Source of the DNA: Aristolochia californica | Lineage: Eukaryota; Streptophyta; Magnoliopsida; Piperales; Aristolochiaceae | NCBI GenBank assembly: GCA_029961685.1 | Contig: JARWKL010000009.1 | Span: 22,625,237-22,689,236 of the forward strand | Direction: 5' to 3' | DNA length: 64,000 nucleotides | Shown here: piece after piece, positions 43,743-54,336 of the stretch | Position numbering within the stretch: position 1 is the stretch's first letter | How the letters are laid out: every line of letters begins with the position of its first letter | Position numbers and translations under genes: made by a program | The notes under the pieces: generated by a model | Seen by the model: only the letters and a program-made list of their open reading frames with translations | Database searches by the model: none | What the model was told of the DNA's origin: nothing

Positions 43743-45068
43743 CTAAAAACACTCGAAAAACAAGCGATGGTGAGACATAAAATTTGAGATAGGATGCGAA
43801 GTAGTATAGGAGCGACGTTCTTTTCTTAAAGAAATAGGCCGAGTATCAAATTCAGGCCCATACATAGGAGGAGAAGGACTTACCTCAGGTGGATCCGACA
43901 ACTCCACAGGTGAAGGTACAACTGGTGCATCAAGGTATGGATCCACTTCAAGATTGAACGGCACAAGAGGACAAGGAGTAGTAGAAGGACAAGTCCATCC
44001 TGGAGGAGCATCATGGGAGGAGTAGAAGGGAGTATCCTCAAAGAAAGTCACATCCCTAGAGATAAACATCCTTCGAAGTGTAGGATTGTAACAGACATAA
44101 CCTTTTTGGGTGCGAGAGTATCCCAAAAAATGCACTTCATAGACCGAGGATCAAGTTTATTTTTATGTGGAGATGTAACATGAACAAAACACGTACATCC
44201 AAACACTTTCAAAGGAAGAGAAAAAGGATCTTCACCATTAAATAACACAGAGTAAGGAGTTTAATGATGAATGACTGATGAAAGTAACCTATTAATGAGA
44301 AAGCATGAGGCCAATAGAAATAGGGTACCTTCATGGAGTAGAGGAGGCCCCGAGCAACTTCAAGAAGATGACGATTCTTCCTTTCAGAAACACCATTTTG
44401 TTGAGGAGTATAGGCACATGATGTTTGATGAATAAGCCCATTACTCTCAAAAAATGATTTGAAGTCATGAGACATGTATTCCTTAGAATTATCAGATCTA
44501 AGGGTTTGAATTTTCTTCCCAAATTATGTCAAGACCATAACATGAAAATTTTTAAACAAAGGAAGAATTTCGGAACGCTCTTTAAATAGATATAACCAAG
44601 TCACTCGAGTAAAATCATCAACAAAAATGGCAAAATATTTAACTTGGGAAATATTTGAGACACATAAAGGGCCCATACATCAGAATGTATTAGCTCAAAC
44701 GGAGCAGTACTTGTAGTTGTAAGACAAGGAGAATATGTACTCTTGACATGTTTACTTAATTGACAAACCTCACAACTGAGATTAGAAAGTCCTTTTAAAG
44801 ATGGAACCAAAGAACGAAGTGAAGGGGTAGACGGATGACCAAGTTGGTTGTGCCAAAGTTGGGCCTCAGATGTAGTGGATGATAATGCAGCTAATGGTAG
44901 CAGAGTGAAGTAGTACAAACCCCCCTTTTCATGGCCGCCACCAATTACCCGCTTCGTAGTGAGATCCTGAAAGACACAAGAAGACGGTGAGAAGGTGATA
45001 GAGCAATTTAATTGTTTGGTCAATTGGCTAACCGAGAGCAAATTTAAAGGAAATTGAGGAACAAACAA
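43743..45068 (-). pseudogene. Copia element 3 integrase
   Basis: The pre-integrase 'AQLWHNQLGHPSTPSLRSLV' and zinc finger 'CEVCQLSKH' lie in 45068-44601. The core includes 'FELIHSDVWA' and 'FAIFVDDFTRVTWLY'. The frames 44475-44209 ('CAYTPQQNGVSERKNRHLLE') and 44248-43743 complete it. At least three frame changes are needed. Confidence 0.9.
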
Positions 45069-45101
45069 AATATCTTGAAGGGGAATAGATGAAGTAAGAG
45101 A

Positions 45102-45557
45102 TTAGGAACCTTTGCCAAGGATCTTGGTTTGGGTACCATCATCAATAGTAACAAATTTATGAGGATAACAAGGAGATAATGACTGCAACAAGTGTTTGTT
45201 ACCTGATAGATGTTCGGAGGCCCCGGAGTCGATGATCCAAGAGGAAGAGGAAGAAGAGGAAGAAAGCATACCTGAGGCAATAGTAGTGGCAGCAGTAGAT
45301 GACGAGGGAATAGATGATTTCATGAAGGACTTCATTTTCTGAAATGCAGCATAGTCTTTAGCCGTAAGAGTCACATTTTCCGGATGATGATTCAGCCTTA
45401 TCTTCATTTTTCTCAACGTTAACTGAGACTGGGTTAGCTGTGGCCCAATCAGGCTTGCCATGAAGTTTCCAGCATGATGCCACAAGGTGGTTTTGACAGC
45501 TACAATAAGTGCAAAGTTGAGGCTCAGTATGGAAAGAATTATGTCCCGTTCTACCAC
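45102..45557 (-). pseudogene. Copia element 3 protease region
   Basis: The active site 'SWIIDSGASEHLSGNKHLLQ' lies near 45180-45245. It is preceded by a serine-rich linker and 'NVTLTAKDYAAFQKMKSFMK'. The frame is open but differs from that of the gag tail. Confidence 0.9.
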
Positions 45558-46296
45558 CTCTATTTTTAGCCCCTCTCATAGTTTGACCCCCTCTCATATT
45601 TCTGCCCCGTCCTCGGGATGAGGAAGATGTTCCCCGATTACCAAAGAACATCACCGATGGAGCATCAATAGGAGAAGGAGGGGATGGATCCGGTATCCTA
45701 AGTAATGTAGCACTAATATTATCAAAGGATGGAAGAGCAGAAGAACTTAGAAGTTGAGTTTTGGCCACCTCAAGGTATGGTTTAATATTCGATCAGCAAA
45801 TGGCTGCTGCCAAAGCTTCTCTTTGTCGTTCTTGAACGGAAATATTAGTGGAATATGGCTGAGCTAGTTTCCATTCTTGAAGAAGACCATGAAACCGTGC
45901 CAAAAATTCATGAATATTATCTCCATGTTTCGTATGCAGCATGTTTTGTAAGACATCATATATTTTTTGTAATGAAGCAGTGCTTGAGTAAAGCTTGGCA
46001 CAATTGTCCCATATGTTCTTGGCAGTTTCCAAGTGGACCACATTATTGGCCACCTGCTCTTCCATGCTATTAATGAGCCAACTTATCACCATGTTATCAT
46101 CCTTAACCCACTTGTGGTAGGACGCATCTTCTTCATCAATCGGAGGAGGAAAGTTAACAACGTGGCTTAAGAGGTCACGAGTAATAAGAACCCTTCGAAT
46201 CGATTGTGACCAGCTCATGTAATTGGAGAGACCTCTAAGTGGAATTGTAGTAATACGGAGTATATCACTCTTATTACTATTATATCCAATCTCCAT
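45358..46296 (-). pseudogene. Copia element 3 gag
   Basis: The start at 46296 ('MEIGYNSNKSDILRITTIPL') leads into the UBN2 gag core ('WVKDDNMVISWLINSMEEQV', 'NIHEFLARFHGLLQEWKLAQ'). A stop near 45793 splits it from the RG-rich tail and an intact zinc knuckle 'CTYCSCQNHLVASC'. The start is 889 bases from the primer site, the same leader length as in copia element 2. Confidence 0.92.
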
Positions 46297-47184
46297 GATG
46301 AGGCAAGTAAAATATGGAGGTCAAGGGAAAAGGCCTTCTTCAAAGAACAATTACTCTATGTAATTTGAAGAACCCGTAGACCAAATCAATCACCAACAAA
46401 AGAGAACAAGAACCAATTTCTTTCACAAGGGCAAGCACCAAATTATCAACAAATTTGTGCCTTTAGAAAGTGATAATAACATCCAGCCATCACTCAACTT
46501 CTCTTGTATTCATAAGAACAAAGAGAAGAAAGTAGATGCAACCGATTAGGCCTTAATCCAAACTCCAACACAAACGAGCAGTAGACAAAAATTTAGAGAA
46601 GATTTAACGACAAACCATGACACTTGGAAGAGATTTATCTTCAGCTCATGGGAGACTTCAACGTAAGAAAAAATTCAATTGTTGAAGTTAAAAAAAAACC
46701 GAACTACAAAGGGTAAATGGCTGTTGGCATTTCATCTAACATATAATGGGCATCCAACAATATAACACAAACCCATGAGCAACCTAAAGTAGGAGAAGAT
46801 ACAACAACATGTGCTGGAATTCTACCTCAAATGAGATGGATCCAATTACATAAAGGAAATTGAATTTCACCCATCAATCTTAATAAGATGCAAACAGAAA
46901 ATGATCTTGATCACTCTTGTAATTGATTTACAAGGAGTCAAGATTATAACATCAATTTAGTCATAGAAATAAATCTTTACAACATATAAAGATTTATCTT
47001 GACTGTATGTGACTCAAAATTCAAGAAGTAAAGAAAAACAGTAAAAAAGAGTATGTAAATAAGAAAAGGAAACAAAAAAAATGTAAATAAGAAGATGATG
47101 AACTTATCTCTTTATGACTGAACTTCTTTTACAACTTCTTGAACATATTTCATAATAACTCCATGATGAGATCCTAAACTCCTT
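46297..47184 (-). other. Leader region of copia element 3
   Basis: This is untranslated RNA leader between the primer site and gag. It is A-rich on the plus strand and equivalent to 15932-16814 in copia element 2. No gene is seen. Confidence 0.75.
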
Positions 47185-47196
47185 GCTCTGATACCA
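47185..47196 (-). other. Primer-binding site of copia element 3
   Basis: Plus-strand GCTCTGATACCA, read TGGTATCAGAGC on the sense strand, is a perfect match to the initiator-Met tRNA 3' end. Confidence 0.92.
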
Positions 47197-47586
47197 TGTA
47201 GAATTTAGGATCTCATGAAAGGAACTTTAGATCAATAAGAAAGAAGAAGAAGAAGACGAGAGAAGGAGAAGAGAAGAAGAAGAACGTGGAAGAAGAGAGT
47301 GTTGATTAAGGGAGAAGAGGGTTGCGTCAAAAAGAAAAATGAGGCTAGAAGAATTTGTGGAAAAAGAGGAGAGTATTTCAATGCCCTACCTTTTAGCCAA
47401 TGCCTTTATTTATAGTTTTACAATACCCTTAAGGCTACAACTTGATAAAACAAAAGACATAAAAGGAACACATATTTACACTTCTATGCCATCTTTATGG
47501 AAAGTACCATATTTTACACATATGCCACACCTTTGACGTGTGGGCTTCTTGTCTTGAGCTCGTGGGCTTGAGCCCATCTTCCAACA
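47197..47586 (-). repeat. 5' LTR of copia element 3
   Basis: The 390-bp partner of 41790-42179. It holds the promoter. Confidence 0.95.
47407..47414 (-). promoter_or_regulatory. TATA box of the copia element 3 5' LTR
   Basis: TATAAATA on the minus strand lies mid-LTR, at the same place as in copia element 2. The 3' LTR keeps it near 42000. Confidence 0.5.
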
Positions 47587-47591
47587 CTTTT

Positions 47592-47656
47592 TCCTTCTTC
47601 CGCGTTTATTATTATTGCTTTAGTTAGTTTGGAATTAGGGCATCTAATTCCTGACA
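47592..47656 (+). repeat. 5' LTR of copia element G, second piece
   Basis: It resumes after the CTTTT target repeat and ends 'CTAATTCCTGACA', directly before the primer site. It corresponds to the last 65 bases of the 1086-1493 LTR ('GTTAGTTTGGAATTA'). Confidence 0.85.
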
Positions 47657-47691
47657 AGTTGTATCAGAGCTTTGGTTCATGATTGATAACA

Positions 47692-48913
47692 ATGGCTAGC
47701 GGAGAAGGACCGGCACTAGAGATCAACAAGTTTGATGGTATGGATTTTGCATTATGGAGGATGCAAATCGAATATTATCTGCACAGTAAAAAGCTGCATG
47801 CACCACTTCTGGATATGAAACCAAAAGGTATGAAAGATGATGAGTGAAATCTCCTTGATAGACAAGTGTTGGGAGTAGTCCAGTTAACATTGTCGGAGAA
47901 AACCACCGCGGAGATGATGAAGATTCTGTCTGACATGTATGAGAAGCCTTATGCAAATAATAAGGTACATCTCATGAAAAAACTCTTCAATTTAAAGATG
48001 ACAGAAAATACATCAATTGCATTGCATTTGAATGAGTTTAGCATGATTTTCAATCAATTGACATTCGTTCAAATTAAATTTGATGATGAGGTTTATGATT
48101 TAATTCTATTGGCGTCTCTGCCAAATTGTTGGTAGCCTATGAGGGCTGCGGCCAGCAACTTTGTAGGTAACGAAAAGTTGATCTTTAAGTGGAGGAAGTT
48201 CATAGAAAGAACTCTAGAGAATCGTTGACATCTAATTCTGCCCTAAGTGTCAATACTAGGGGCACGAACTTCCAAAAATGGCAATGGTCGAGGGAAGTGA
48301 AGGAATGGTAGAAACAAGTCCTAATTCAGAAGGAATGTGGAATGCTGGAATTGTGGAAAGTCTGGTCACATAAAGAAGAACTATAGAGCACTGAAGAAGG
48401 ATGAAAAGAAAACTGATGCTGCAAATGCGGTGACTGAAGAGGTGCAAGATGCTTTACTCTTGTCTATTAATAGCTCTATTCACTCTTGGGTGTTAGATTC
48501 AGGAGCTTCTTTTCACACCACCGCACATCGTGAGCTCATGGAGAATTACATTGTTGGAGATCATGGGAAGGTGTATCTTGCTGATGGAGAGCCTTTGGAT
48601 ATTGTCGGTATTGGTAATGTCAGTTTGAGGATGTCAAATAGGACAGTGTGAAAAATTCACAAGGTGAGACATGTATCAAAACAGATGCATAATCTGATCT
48701 CAGTAGGGAAACTTGATGATGACGGTCATTATGTGACTTTTAATGGTGCTACCTGGAAACTCACAAAGGGATCCATGGTTGTTGCATGAGGAGTTAAAAC
48801 TAGAACTCTTTACATCACTTCCAGTTGTAAAGACATGGTTGCTGTTGCTGATGCTGCTACTGATTCTAACTTGTGGCATTATAGGCTCGATCACATGAGT
48901 GAGAAGGGAATGA
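47692..48913 (+). pseudogene. Copia element G gag, zinc knuckle, protease and pre-integrase
   Basis: Gag starts 'MASGEGPALEINKFDGMDFA', with an in-frame TGA at 47845 where relatives have tryptophan. The frame continues to 'LILLASLPNCW' at 48132. The zinc knuckle 'CWNCGKSGHIKKNY' has tyrosine for its last cysteine. The protease reads 'WVLDSGASFHTTAHRE' at about 48487. The pre-integrase 'LWHYRLDHMSEKGMKV' is cut at 48918 by element E. Confidence 0.9.
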
Positions 48914-48918
48914 AAGTA

Positions 48919-49275
48919 TGTTACGGTCCTGGATCTAACATAGTGATTCATATGGAAGAAGAGAGAAGAAAATTAAATCAAGTCGTAGGGAAGCTCAAAA
49001 ATCGTCGGTTCGTTAAGGAGAACGCTCACCCCTGAGCTCATTTAGGAGAACTCAAAATCCTCAGTTTAACCTAAATTCAGACTTCCTTTTTCCCATTCCT
49101 ATTCCCCTCTAAATAGGGTTCATGTCCACAAGGTTCAAGATAAAATTATAGATTTTCCCTTCCACGTCATTTAACTTAAAAATTAAACTAAATGACTAAG
49201 TTACTAACTCAAACAAAGTAGTTGACTCAGCCACGACACCTCTGCATGACTAGGCCAGCTATTGGGTTCATAACA
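48919..49275 (-). repeat. 3' LTR of element E
   Basis: The 357-bp LTR runs TGTTACGGTCCTGGATC...GGTTCATAACA. The first 20 or so bases resemble the LTR at 63448; the middle resembles families B and C ('GTTAAGGAGAACGCTCACC'). Confidence 0.82.
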
Positions 49276-49538
49276 TTACACCCCCTGGAGAACGAGCTTG
49301 ACCTCAAGCTCTAAGGTAGGGATGCATGCCAAAACGTCACCACATCTCCCCAAGTAGCATATGTGGCATCCACGTCAACCCACTTGATGAAAACAGTGGC
49401 ATAGTCAAGCATTTCTCTTCCCTCCATCAGTCCTAGACTGGTGTGAAACAACCCCTCACTTTGCCCCCCATTTCCAAGGTTGCACTGCCTACACTTTTAG
49501 TGGTCATGGCGGAGAACCAGTAGGGAAGCACAATCAAC
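49276..49538 (-). pseudogene. Chromodomain tail of element E
   Basis: Minus-strand text near 49330-49410 reads 'VFIKWVDVDATYATWGDVVT', matching the chromodomain of families A and C ('LVQWADADPSDTTWEPISA'). The 'ELEDK' palindrome (49294-49311, one base changed) lies just before the polypurine tract. Upstream text 'EGLFHTSLGLMEGRE' is shared with element D1. Confidence 0.72.
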
Positions 49539-49541
49539 CTA

Positions 49542-49865
49542 GTCGAAGACTTTAGGTGTCAAAACCTCCCGAGTGGAAAATTCAGCACGGCTTACAAAGG
49601 CACCAAAGAGAGCCAAAGACACTAGGGCAGCTGAACCAATGGCAAACCCCTTTCCAATAACAACAGTAGAGGTTCCAGCGGCATCAAGGGTATCAATTTT
49701 GTCGTGTATCCTATGACTCATGCCAGCCCTTTCAGAAATACCCCCAACCTTGTCGCTAATGGGACCATGTGCATCAATGGCCGAACTAGTAGCAATGGTG
49801 CTCAACATTCCAAGAGCTGCCACCGCAATGCCATACATGGCAGCAAGGCTAACGTTGAAAACAAT
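49542..49865 (-). pseudogene. Captured fragment of a vacuolar H+-translocating pyrophosphatase
   Basis: About 107 codons match the plant type I H+-PPase of the vacuole membrane: '[20 protein letters not shown]', '[17 protein letters not shown]', '[18 protein letters not shown]' and '[20 protein letters not shown]', with 'VLTPKVF' at the end. This is roughly one seventh of the enzyme, covering two membrane helices and the loop between them, and lacks the substrate-binding loops. The frame is open without introns and joins, through unrecognised text, to an ATG in the LTR of element 4 (50030). Several substitutions at normally fixed positions suggest relaxed constraint. It sits in element E in sense orientation. 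Confidence 0.9.
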
Positions 49866-50011
49866 CCTGACAAAAAACCCACAAATGATATCGGTTGCAA
49901 TATGCATCCCGGGTACAAGTTGATATTGTGTGTCTACCACAGTTCTGCACTTGCTTACCGTGTACTTCCTGTTTATTGCATGCCGGGCAGAATCCCTTAC
50001 TGACTGTACAG

Positions 50012-50875
50012 TGTTATGGTCCCTAGCCATAGATCTAGTAACTCAGCGAGATACTACTGAATCCAGCACGTTACACGGTTTTAAATACTGTAAGGAACCA
50101 AGAATTTCGTCTCCAACCACTCTAAGTTGAAAACAGGATTCCTTTTCTCTCACGTATGGATACAACCGCTATTCATGCAGGTAAATTAAAACAGAATTCT
50201 AACCTGCTGAACTTAGGAATATAAAATCTCTAAGTTACCTCTTTGAATACCACGTCAGCCAGAATTCGAAATTCTTCTTCTCTGTTTTTCCGTGAGGGAT
50301 GAAGATGTCTTCTTCTGTAGCAGTGAACCATGAAATTCCTTCCCCTTCCTCCTAGTTCCGTTAGTGAAGCAAATACCCTTTTCCAGCTCAGAATTGGGTA
50401 AGATTTAACCTCCTCTCGAGAGACCTCCAACCAGCAACTCCTCTGCCGTCGCCTAGGCTGAAGAAGGGGTTCACGCAACCCTTTCTCCTCCTTAGTTCCG
50501 TGAAATCACCAAGGCCTCTCTACACCACATCAGGTAGAGATTAACCCCCTTTTCTCTTACTTTCTCGCTCACCCAAGGCACCCACGAAATCACCAATGCA
50601 ACCCAATAAAACCCAGAGAAGACTCATGCCAAGAACCCGAGCAAGGGAGCTCTGAAAAAACCTAAATTACCCTAGTTTATGCTAATTCCGAACTTGCTTT
50701 ATTTCTCCATCCTTACCCCTTAAATAGGTTAATTAACATCAATATAGGTTAGGGTTATAAAACCCAATCTACCCCTACCTTTAAGTCTTATTAAAAATAA
50801 ATAAAATTAAAAAATTAAAAGCAACATAAAGAATAAAAGTAAAGTAGATGACTCAGTGTTATTGAGTCCATAACA
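50012..50875 (-). repeat. 3' LTR of gypsy element 4
   Basis: The 864-bp LTR runs TGTTATGGTCCCTAGCC...GAGTCCATAACA. The polypurine tract lies beside 'TCTGCGCCCCCTTGC' (50876-50890), and the ELEDK-coding palindrome at 50896-50913. Confidence 0.93.
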
Positions 50876-51190
50876 TCTGCGCCCCCTTGCAGATCGAGCT
50901 TGTCCTCAAGCTCGGAAGCTGAGTAGACCTGGTGGAAGTTGTCGAGCCACTCCCATACTGCGTAGTTGTGGCCGATTGCTGCCCAGTAATGGCATGCAGG
51001 GAGATGTCCGGTGGTTCTTCTTCTATCACATCCTCTATCACCTCGATATCCTCATCTTCAAGCTTATCGATCAAAAACAATCTTTTGCACTGATGCCCAA
51101 CTTGATATGGTTCATCACAGTTGTAACACAGATTCTTAGTCCACCATTCCGCCATCTCAGAACTTGTCAATTTTTTTTATATAAGGAGGT
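50859..51190 (-). pseudogene. Gypsy element 4 zinc knuckle fused to chromodomain tail
   Basis: Zinc knuckle 'CYNCDEPYQVGHQCKRLF' is complete (C, C, H, C). After 'DISLHAITGQQSATT' the text changes to the frame-shifted end of a chromodomain, which marks the internal deletion. Confidence 0.88.
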
Positions 51191-51325
51191 GTAGGATGAC
51201 TAGACCTAAGAATCCCCTGTCAAAGTAATACCCAGGTTGTTTCTCAGAGGAATGTGCTCCCCTTGCCCTGTGGATGGACCGCTCCGCTCAACTAACCATG
51301 GAAGTCGTCTGTGTTGTGCCTTCTG

Positions 51326-52477
51326 TCACAGTTCTAAAGCACGAGCTATATTCATAGCACTGGATAAGTCAACAGGTGCATAGAGCTCCACCTCAAGCTT
51401 TAACGCCTCAATCAGTCCTGTTGTAAACAACACAACTTGCTGATCCACTTGTACCATACTGCTGGCTTGTGCTAATTTTTCCTGGAACAGTTTTTGATAT
51501 TGCTCCATGGCCCCAATTTGGCGTAACAAAAAAAATCTCCCAAAGGGTTGCTGTAAGCCGGAGGACCAAAATGGAGAGAGCACAGTCACTTAAATTCCTC
51601 CCAATCTACCACGTCGCTCTCAACCTCAACTAGCTAGTACCAAAGTTGTGCTTCCCCTAGTAAGTGGAAAACAACCACATTGACTCGGTCATAGGCTGGG
51701 ATTTGCTGATGGCTAATTTTTTTTCGCATCGATACAGCTACATCAAAGGGTCTTCTGACCCATTATAAGTAGGGAATTCCATTTTAGTATACCTCGAAAC
51801 AGTGCCTCCCCCCTGGTAGAAGTGTTCCCCTGGAATGAGGGGTCCTTAATGTCCCGAGAAACTCGTGCGCCTTGGAAATTCATCTCCCCCTCTGTTATAC
51901 GAATGGTCCCCTCCTCTATGATCTGGAATGAGAGGTACAGTGCCTCCCCCTGGTTGAGGTGTCCCCTCGGAATGAAGGGTCCTTGTTGACCCGAGAAGCT
52001 CGTGTGTCTAGTAAACTCCTCTGCCCCTTTGATCTACGAATGGTCCCCCGGAATTGGGTTCTTGCCAGTGCTCAAACCAGTCTCCATGCTATCCATCCTT
52101 CCTTTCAAGGTTTCCAAACTGAGAGTGAACTTTTCCTCCAATGCAGCAAATTTCTTGCCAGTAGTCAGACCAGTCTCCATGCTATCCATCCTTCCATTCA
52201 AGGTCTCCATATCAATATCAATTTTGGAGAACCTTTCTAGGACTGTATCAAGTTTTCTTTCAAGCAATTCAAAGTATTCATTGGTGCTTTTCTCTACCGG
52301 GTTACTCTGCTCTGATACCAAGTTGTTATGGTCCCTAGTCATGGATCTAGTAACTCGACGAGATACTACTAAATCCAGCACGTTACACGGTTTTAAACAC
52401 TGTAAGGGACCAAGAATTTTGTCTCCAACCACTCTAAATTGAAAATAAGATTCCTTTTCTCTCACGTATGGATTCAA
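51326..52477 (-). pseudogene. Gypsy element 4 gag with repeated linker, start inside the LTR
   Basis: The frame 52477-52034 begins within the 5' LTR and passes through the primer site ('RRVTRSMTRDHNNLVSEQ'). It then forms a coiled coil with two copies of a roughly 24-residue unit ('ETLNGRMDSMETGLTTGK' and 'ETLKGRMDSMETGLSTGK'). A linker repeated at DNA level follows (51800-51937 and 51938-52050). The gag core ('LLRQIGAMEQYQKLFQEKLA') lies at 51589-51326. Frameshifts separate the parts. Confidence 0.87.
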
Positions 52478-53218
52478 CCACTATTCACGCAGGTAAATTA
52501 AACCAGAATTCTAACCTGCTGAACTTAGGAATATAAAATCTCTAAGTTTACCTCTTTGAATACCACATCAGCCAGAATTCAAAATTCTTCTCCTCTATTT
52601 TGCCGTGAGGGAAGAAGAGTTCTCTGTTTTTCCGTGAGGGATGAAGATGTCTTCTTCTTGTAGCAGTGAACCACGAAATTCTTTTCCCTTCCTTCTGGTT
52701 TCGTTAGTGAAGCAAATACCTTTTTTCAGCTCGGAATTGGGTAAGATTTAACCTCCTCTCGAGAGACCTCCAGCCAGCAACTCCTCTGCCGTCGCCTTGG
52801 CTGAAGAAGGGGTTCACGCAACCCTTTCCCCTCCTTAGTTCCGTGAAAACTCCAAGGGCTCTCTCCACCATGTCAGGTAGAGATTAACCCCCTTTTCTCT
52901 TCCTTTCTCGCTCACCCAAGGCACCCACGAAATCACCAATGCAACCCAATAAAACCTAGAGAAGACTCACGCCAAGAACCCTAGCAAGGGAGCTCAGAAA
53001 GAACCTAAATTACCCTAGTTTATGCTAATTCTGAACTTGCTTTATTTCTCCATCCTTACCCCTTAAATAGGGTAATTAACATCAACATAGGTTAGGGTTA
53101 TAAATCCCAATTCTACCCCTACCTTGAAGTCTTATTACAAATCAATAAAATTCAAAATTAAAAGCAACATAAATAATAAAAGTAAAGTGGATGACTCAAT
53201 GTTATTGAGTCCATAGCA
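52324..53218 (-). repeat. 5' LTR of gypsy element 4
   Basis: The 895-bp LTR is the partner of 50012-50875. It is longer by a local duplication of 'TTCTCTGTTTTTCCGTGAGG' type text near 52597-52640. Its end is CCATAGCA rather than CCATAACA. Confidence 0.92.
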
Positions 53219-53371
53219 TACATGGACATGCAAAAATGCACATGTAGAGGCAAGCACTTGCGATGTATTTCTTAGGTCTTTCTTTTCATCCAAGACAAAA
53301 GCCCCAGCAACAAGGGGAAGGTATCTAAGGTCTCCTCTTTAATATGGTTCAAAAGCATCAGAGAAGTAAAA

Positions 53372-53821
53372 TTAAACTCTACCGAATAACTTAGGTGCCT
53401 TCTCCATTACTCTATCTCTGCCATCATAGCAACCAGGAATATGGTGACTAAATTTCATTCTGAGGGTCTCTTTGCTCTCATGATGATGATGCACAATAGG
53501 TTTAGTTACCCAACTCCAACCTGATTGGTATACTTCTGAAGAGCCAACAACATTTTGGGAACTAGACTTGAGGCATCTCATAGACAAATGAGTAGTTGGA
53601 GAGTTGATCTTTGCTGTGTTGGAAACCCCATTTTGATCAGCAGGCAGGATGCTCTCAGACCAGGCAGGTAAACGATATGAGGTACCCCTAAAACTGACAA
53701 TAGCAGCAGCCTCTGTACCAATGTTGGCGAGAAAAATAGCACAACTACCTGCCTCTGTTTTGTTGCTGGAGCTTTTCCCCCCCACTGCTGCAAGATATCC
53801 ATGAACACAGTGTCCCAACAT
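53372..53821 (-). pseudogene. Captured fragment of a plant beta-galactosidase (GH35)
   Basis: A 149-codon frame includes 'AGSCAIFLANIGTEAAAIVS', 'YRLPAWSESILPADQNGVSN' and 'TAKINS', the block that follows the catalytic barrel in plant GH35 enzymes (family pattern C-x-x-F-L-A-N ... Y-x-L-P-x-W-S-x-S-I-L-P). The later part ('YQSGWSWVTKP') fits the next segment of the same protein. The catalytic glutamates are not in this piece. It is intron-free, in sense with element E and just upstream of element 4. Further decay is seen after residue 130. Confidence 0.85.
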
Positions 53822-54336
53822 TATTGCAGTCTAGCCATTAAAATTCCTTGGTGAGATTTGGTAAAAAACTCTTCTAGTTTCGTCCACCTTCAATGCCTTG
53901 ATAGGCATGTCATAGAACTAGCCAGCAACCTCATACACTCTATCTACCAGTGATTGGGCAGTTTCAAATTGAGACACAACTCCAATTCTAGGAAGCCAAA
54001 CAGGATTCAACTGATGCAAAATTACTACTATCTGCCCAAGTTCTTTCAGTGTACCATCTCTTTTCTTTGCAGCAATTACTTCTCTAGGATTACTCTGCCA
54101 TCATTCACTGAAAGGATCTGTTCCCTTGAAGTAAACCTCAAGGCAATCCCAGCAACTGACACCATTACAATTACTTGAAACCCCCTATCGGTACGTGGCT
54201 CATAATGCTATTGCTGCACCCGAAGTTGCATTATCCTCAAAGAATTCCCTGCTTCTTGCTGCACTTCCAGACTGAGCTATGTGAAGCCTGATAAAACATC
54301 TAAGTCCTCTAATGATTGAGAGGCTTGTTCATCTAT
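53822..54336 (-). other. Unassigned body of element E between the beta-galactosidase and protease fragments
   Basis: Minus-strand text contains short protein-like runs ('SQFETAQSLVDRVYEVAG', 'ALKVDETRRVFYQISPRNFN') broken by stops. It is likely another captured coding piece, but I cannot name it. Confidence 0.4.

Larger units (their letters stand above)
41790..47586 (-). mobile_element. Copia element 3, nearly full length, inserted in the G LTR
   Basis: This 5797-bp minus-strand element has two 390-bp LTRs (41790-42179 and 47197-47586). A perfect target duplication CTTTT lies at 41785-41789 and 47587-47591. The perfect primer site (plus GCTCTGATACCA, 47185-47196) is present, as is a polypurine tract beside 42180-42200. 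Domain order is gag, protease, integrase, reverse transcriptase, RNase H. By eye the LTRs differ at roughly 20 positions. Confidence 0.96.
41467..48918 (+). mobile_element. Copia element G, 5' half, split by element 3 and truncated by element E
   Basis: The LTR is in two pieces (41467-41789 and 47592-47656). A primer site (TTGTATCAGAGC, about 47659-47670) and gag-protease coding follow to 48918, where the LTR of element E cuts in. The LTR matches the left-edge copia LTR (1086-1493). The left end of the LTR is missing at the junction with F, and a G run of about 12 sits near 41485. Confidence 0.88.
50012..53218 (-). mobile_element. Gypsy element 4, family B, internally deleted
   Basis: LTRs of 864 and 895 bp (50012-50875 and 52324-53218) flank only 1448 bp. 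Gag, zinc knuckle and a chromodomain tail are kept; protease, reverse transcriptase and most of integrase are gone, with the join near 50965. The flanks TACAG (50007-50011) and TACAT (53219-53223) are a near-perfect target repeat. The primer site on the minus strand is TTGGTATCAGAGCAG. It is the same family as the solo LTR at 12270. Confidence 0.93.

Noticed and set aside
49704..50003. Plus-strand open frame overlapping the H+-pyrophosphatase fragment
   Set aside because: It is the antisense shadow of a clearly homologous minus-strand frame.
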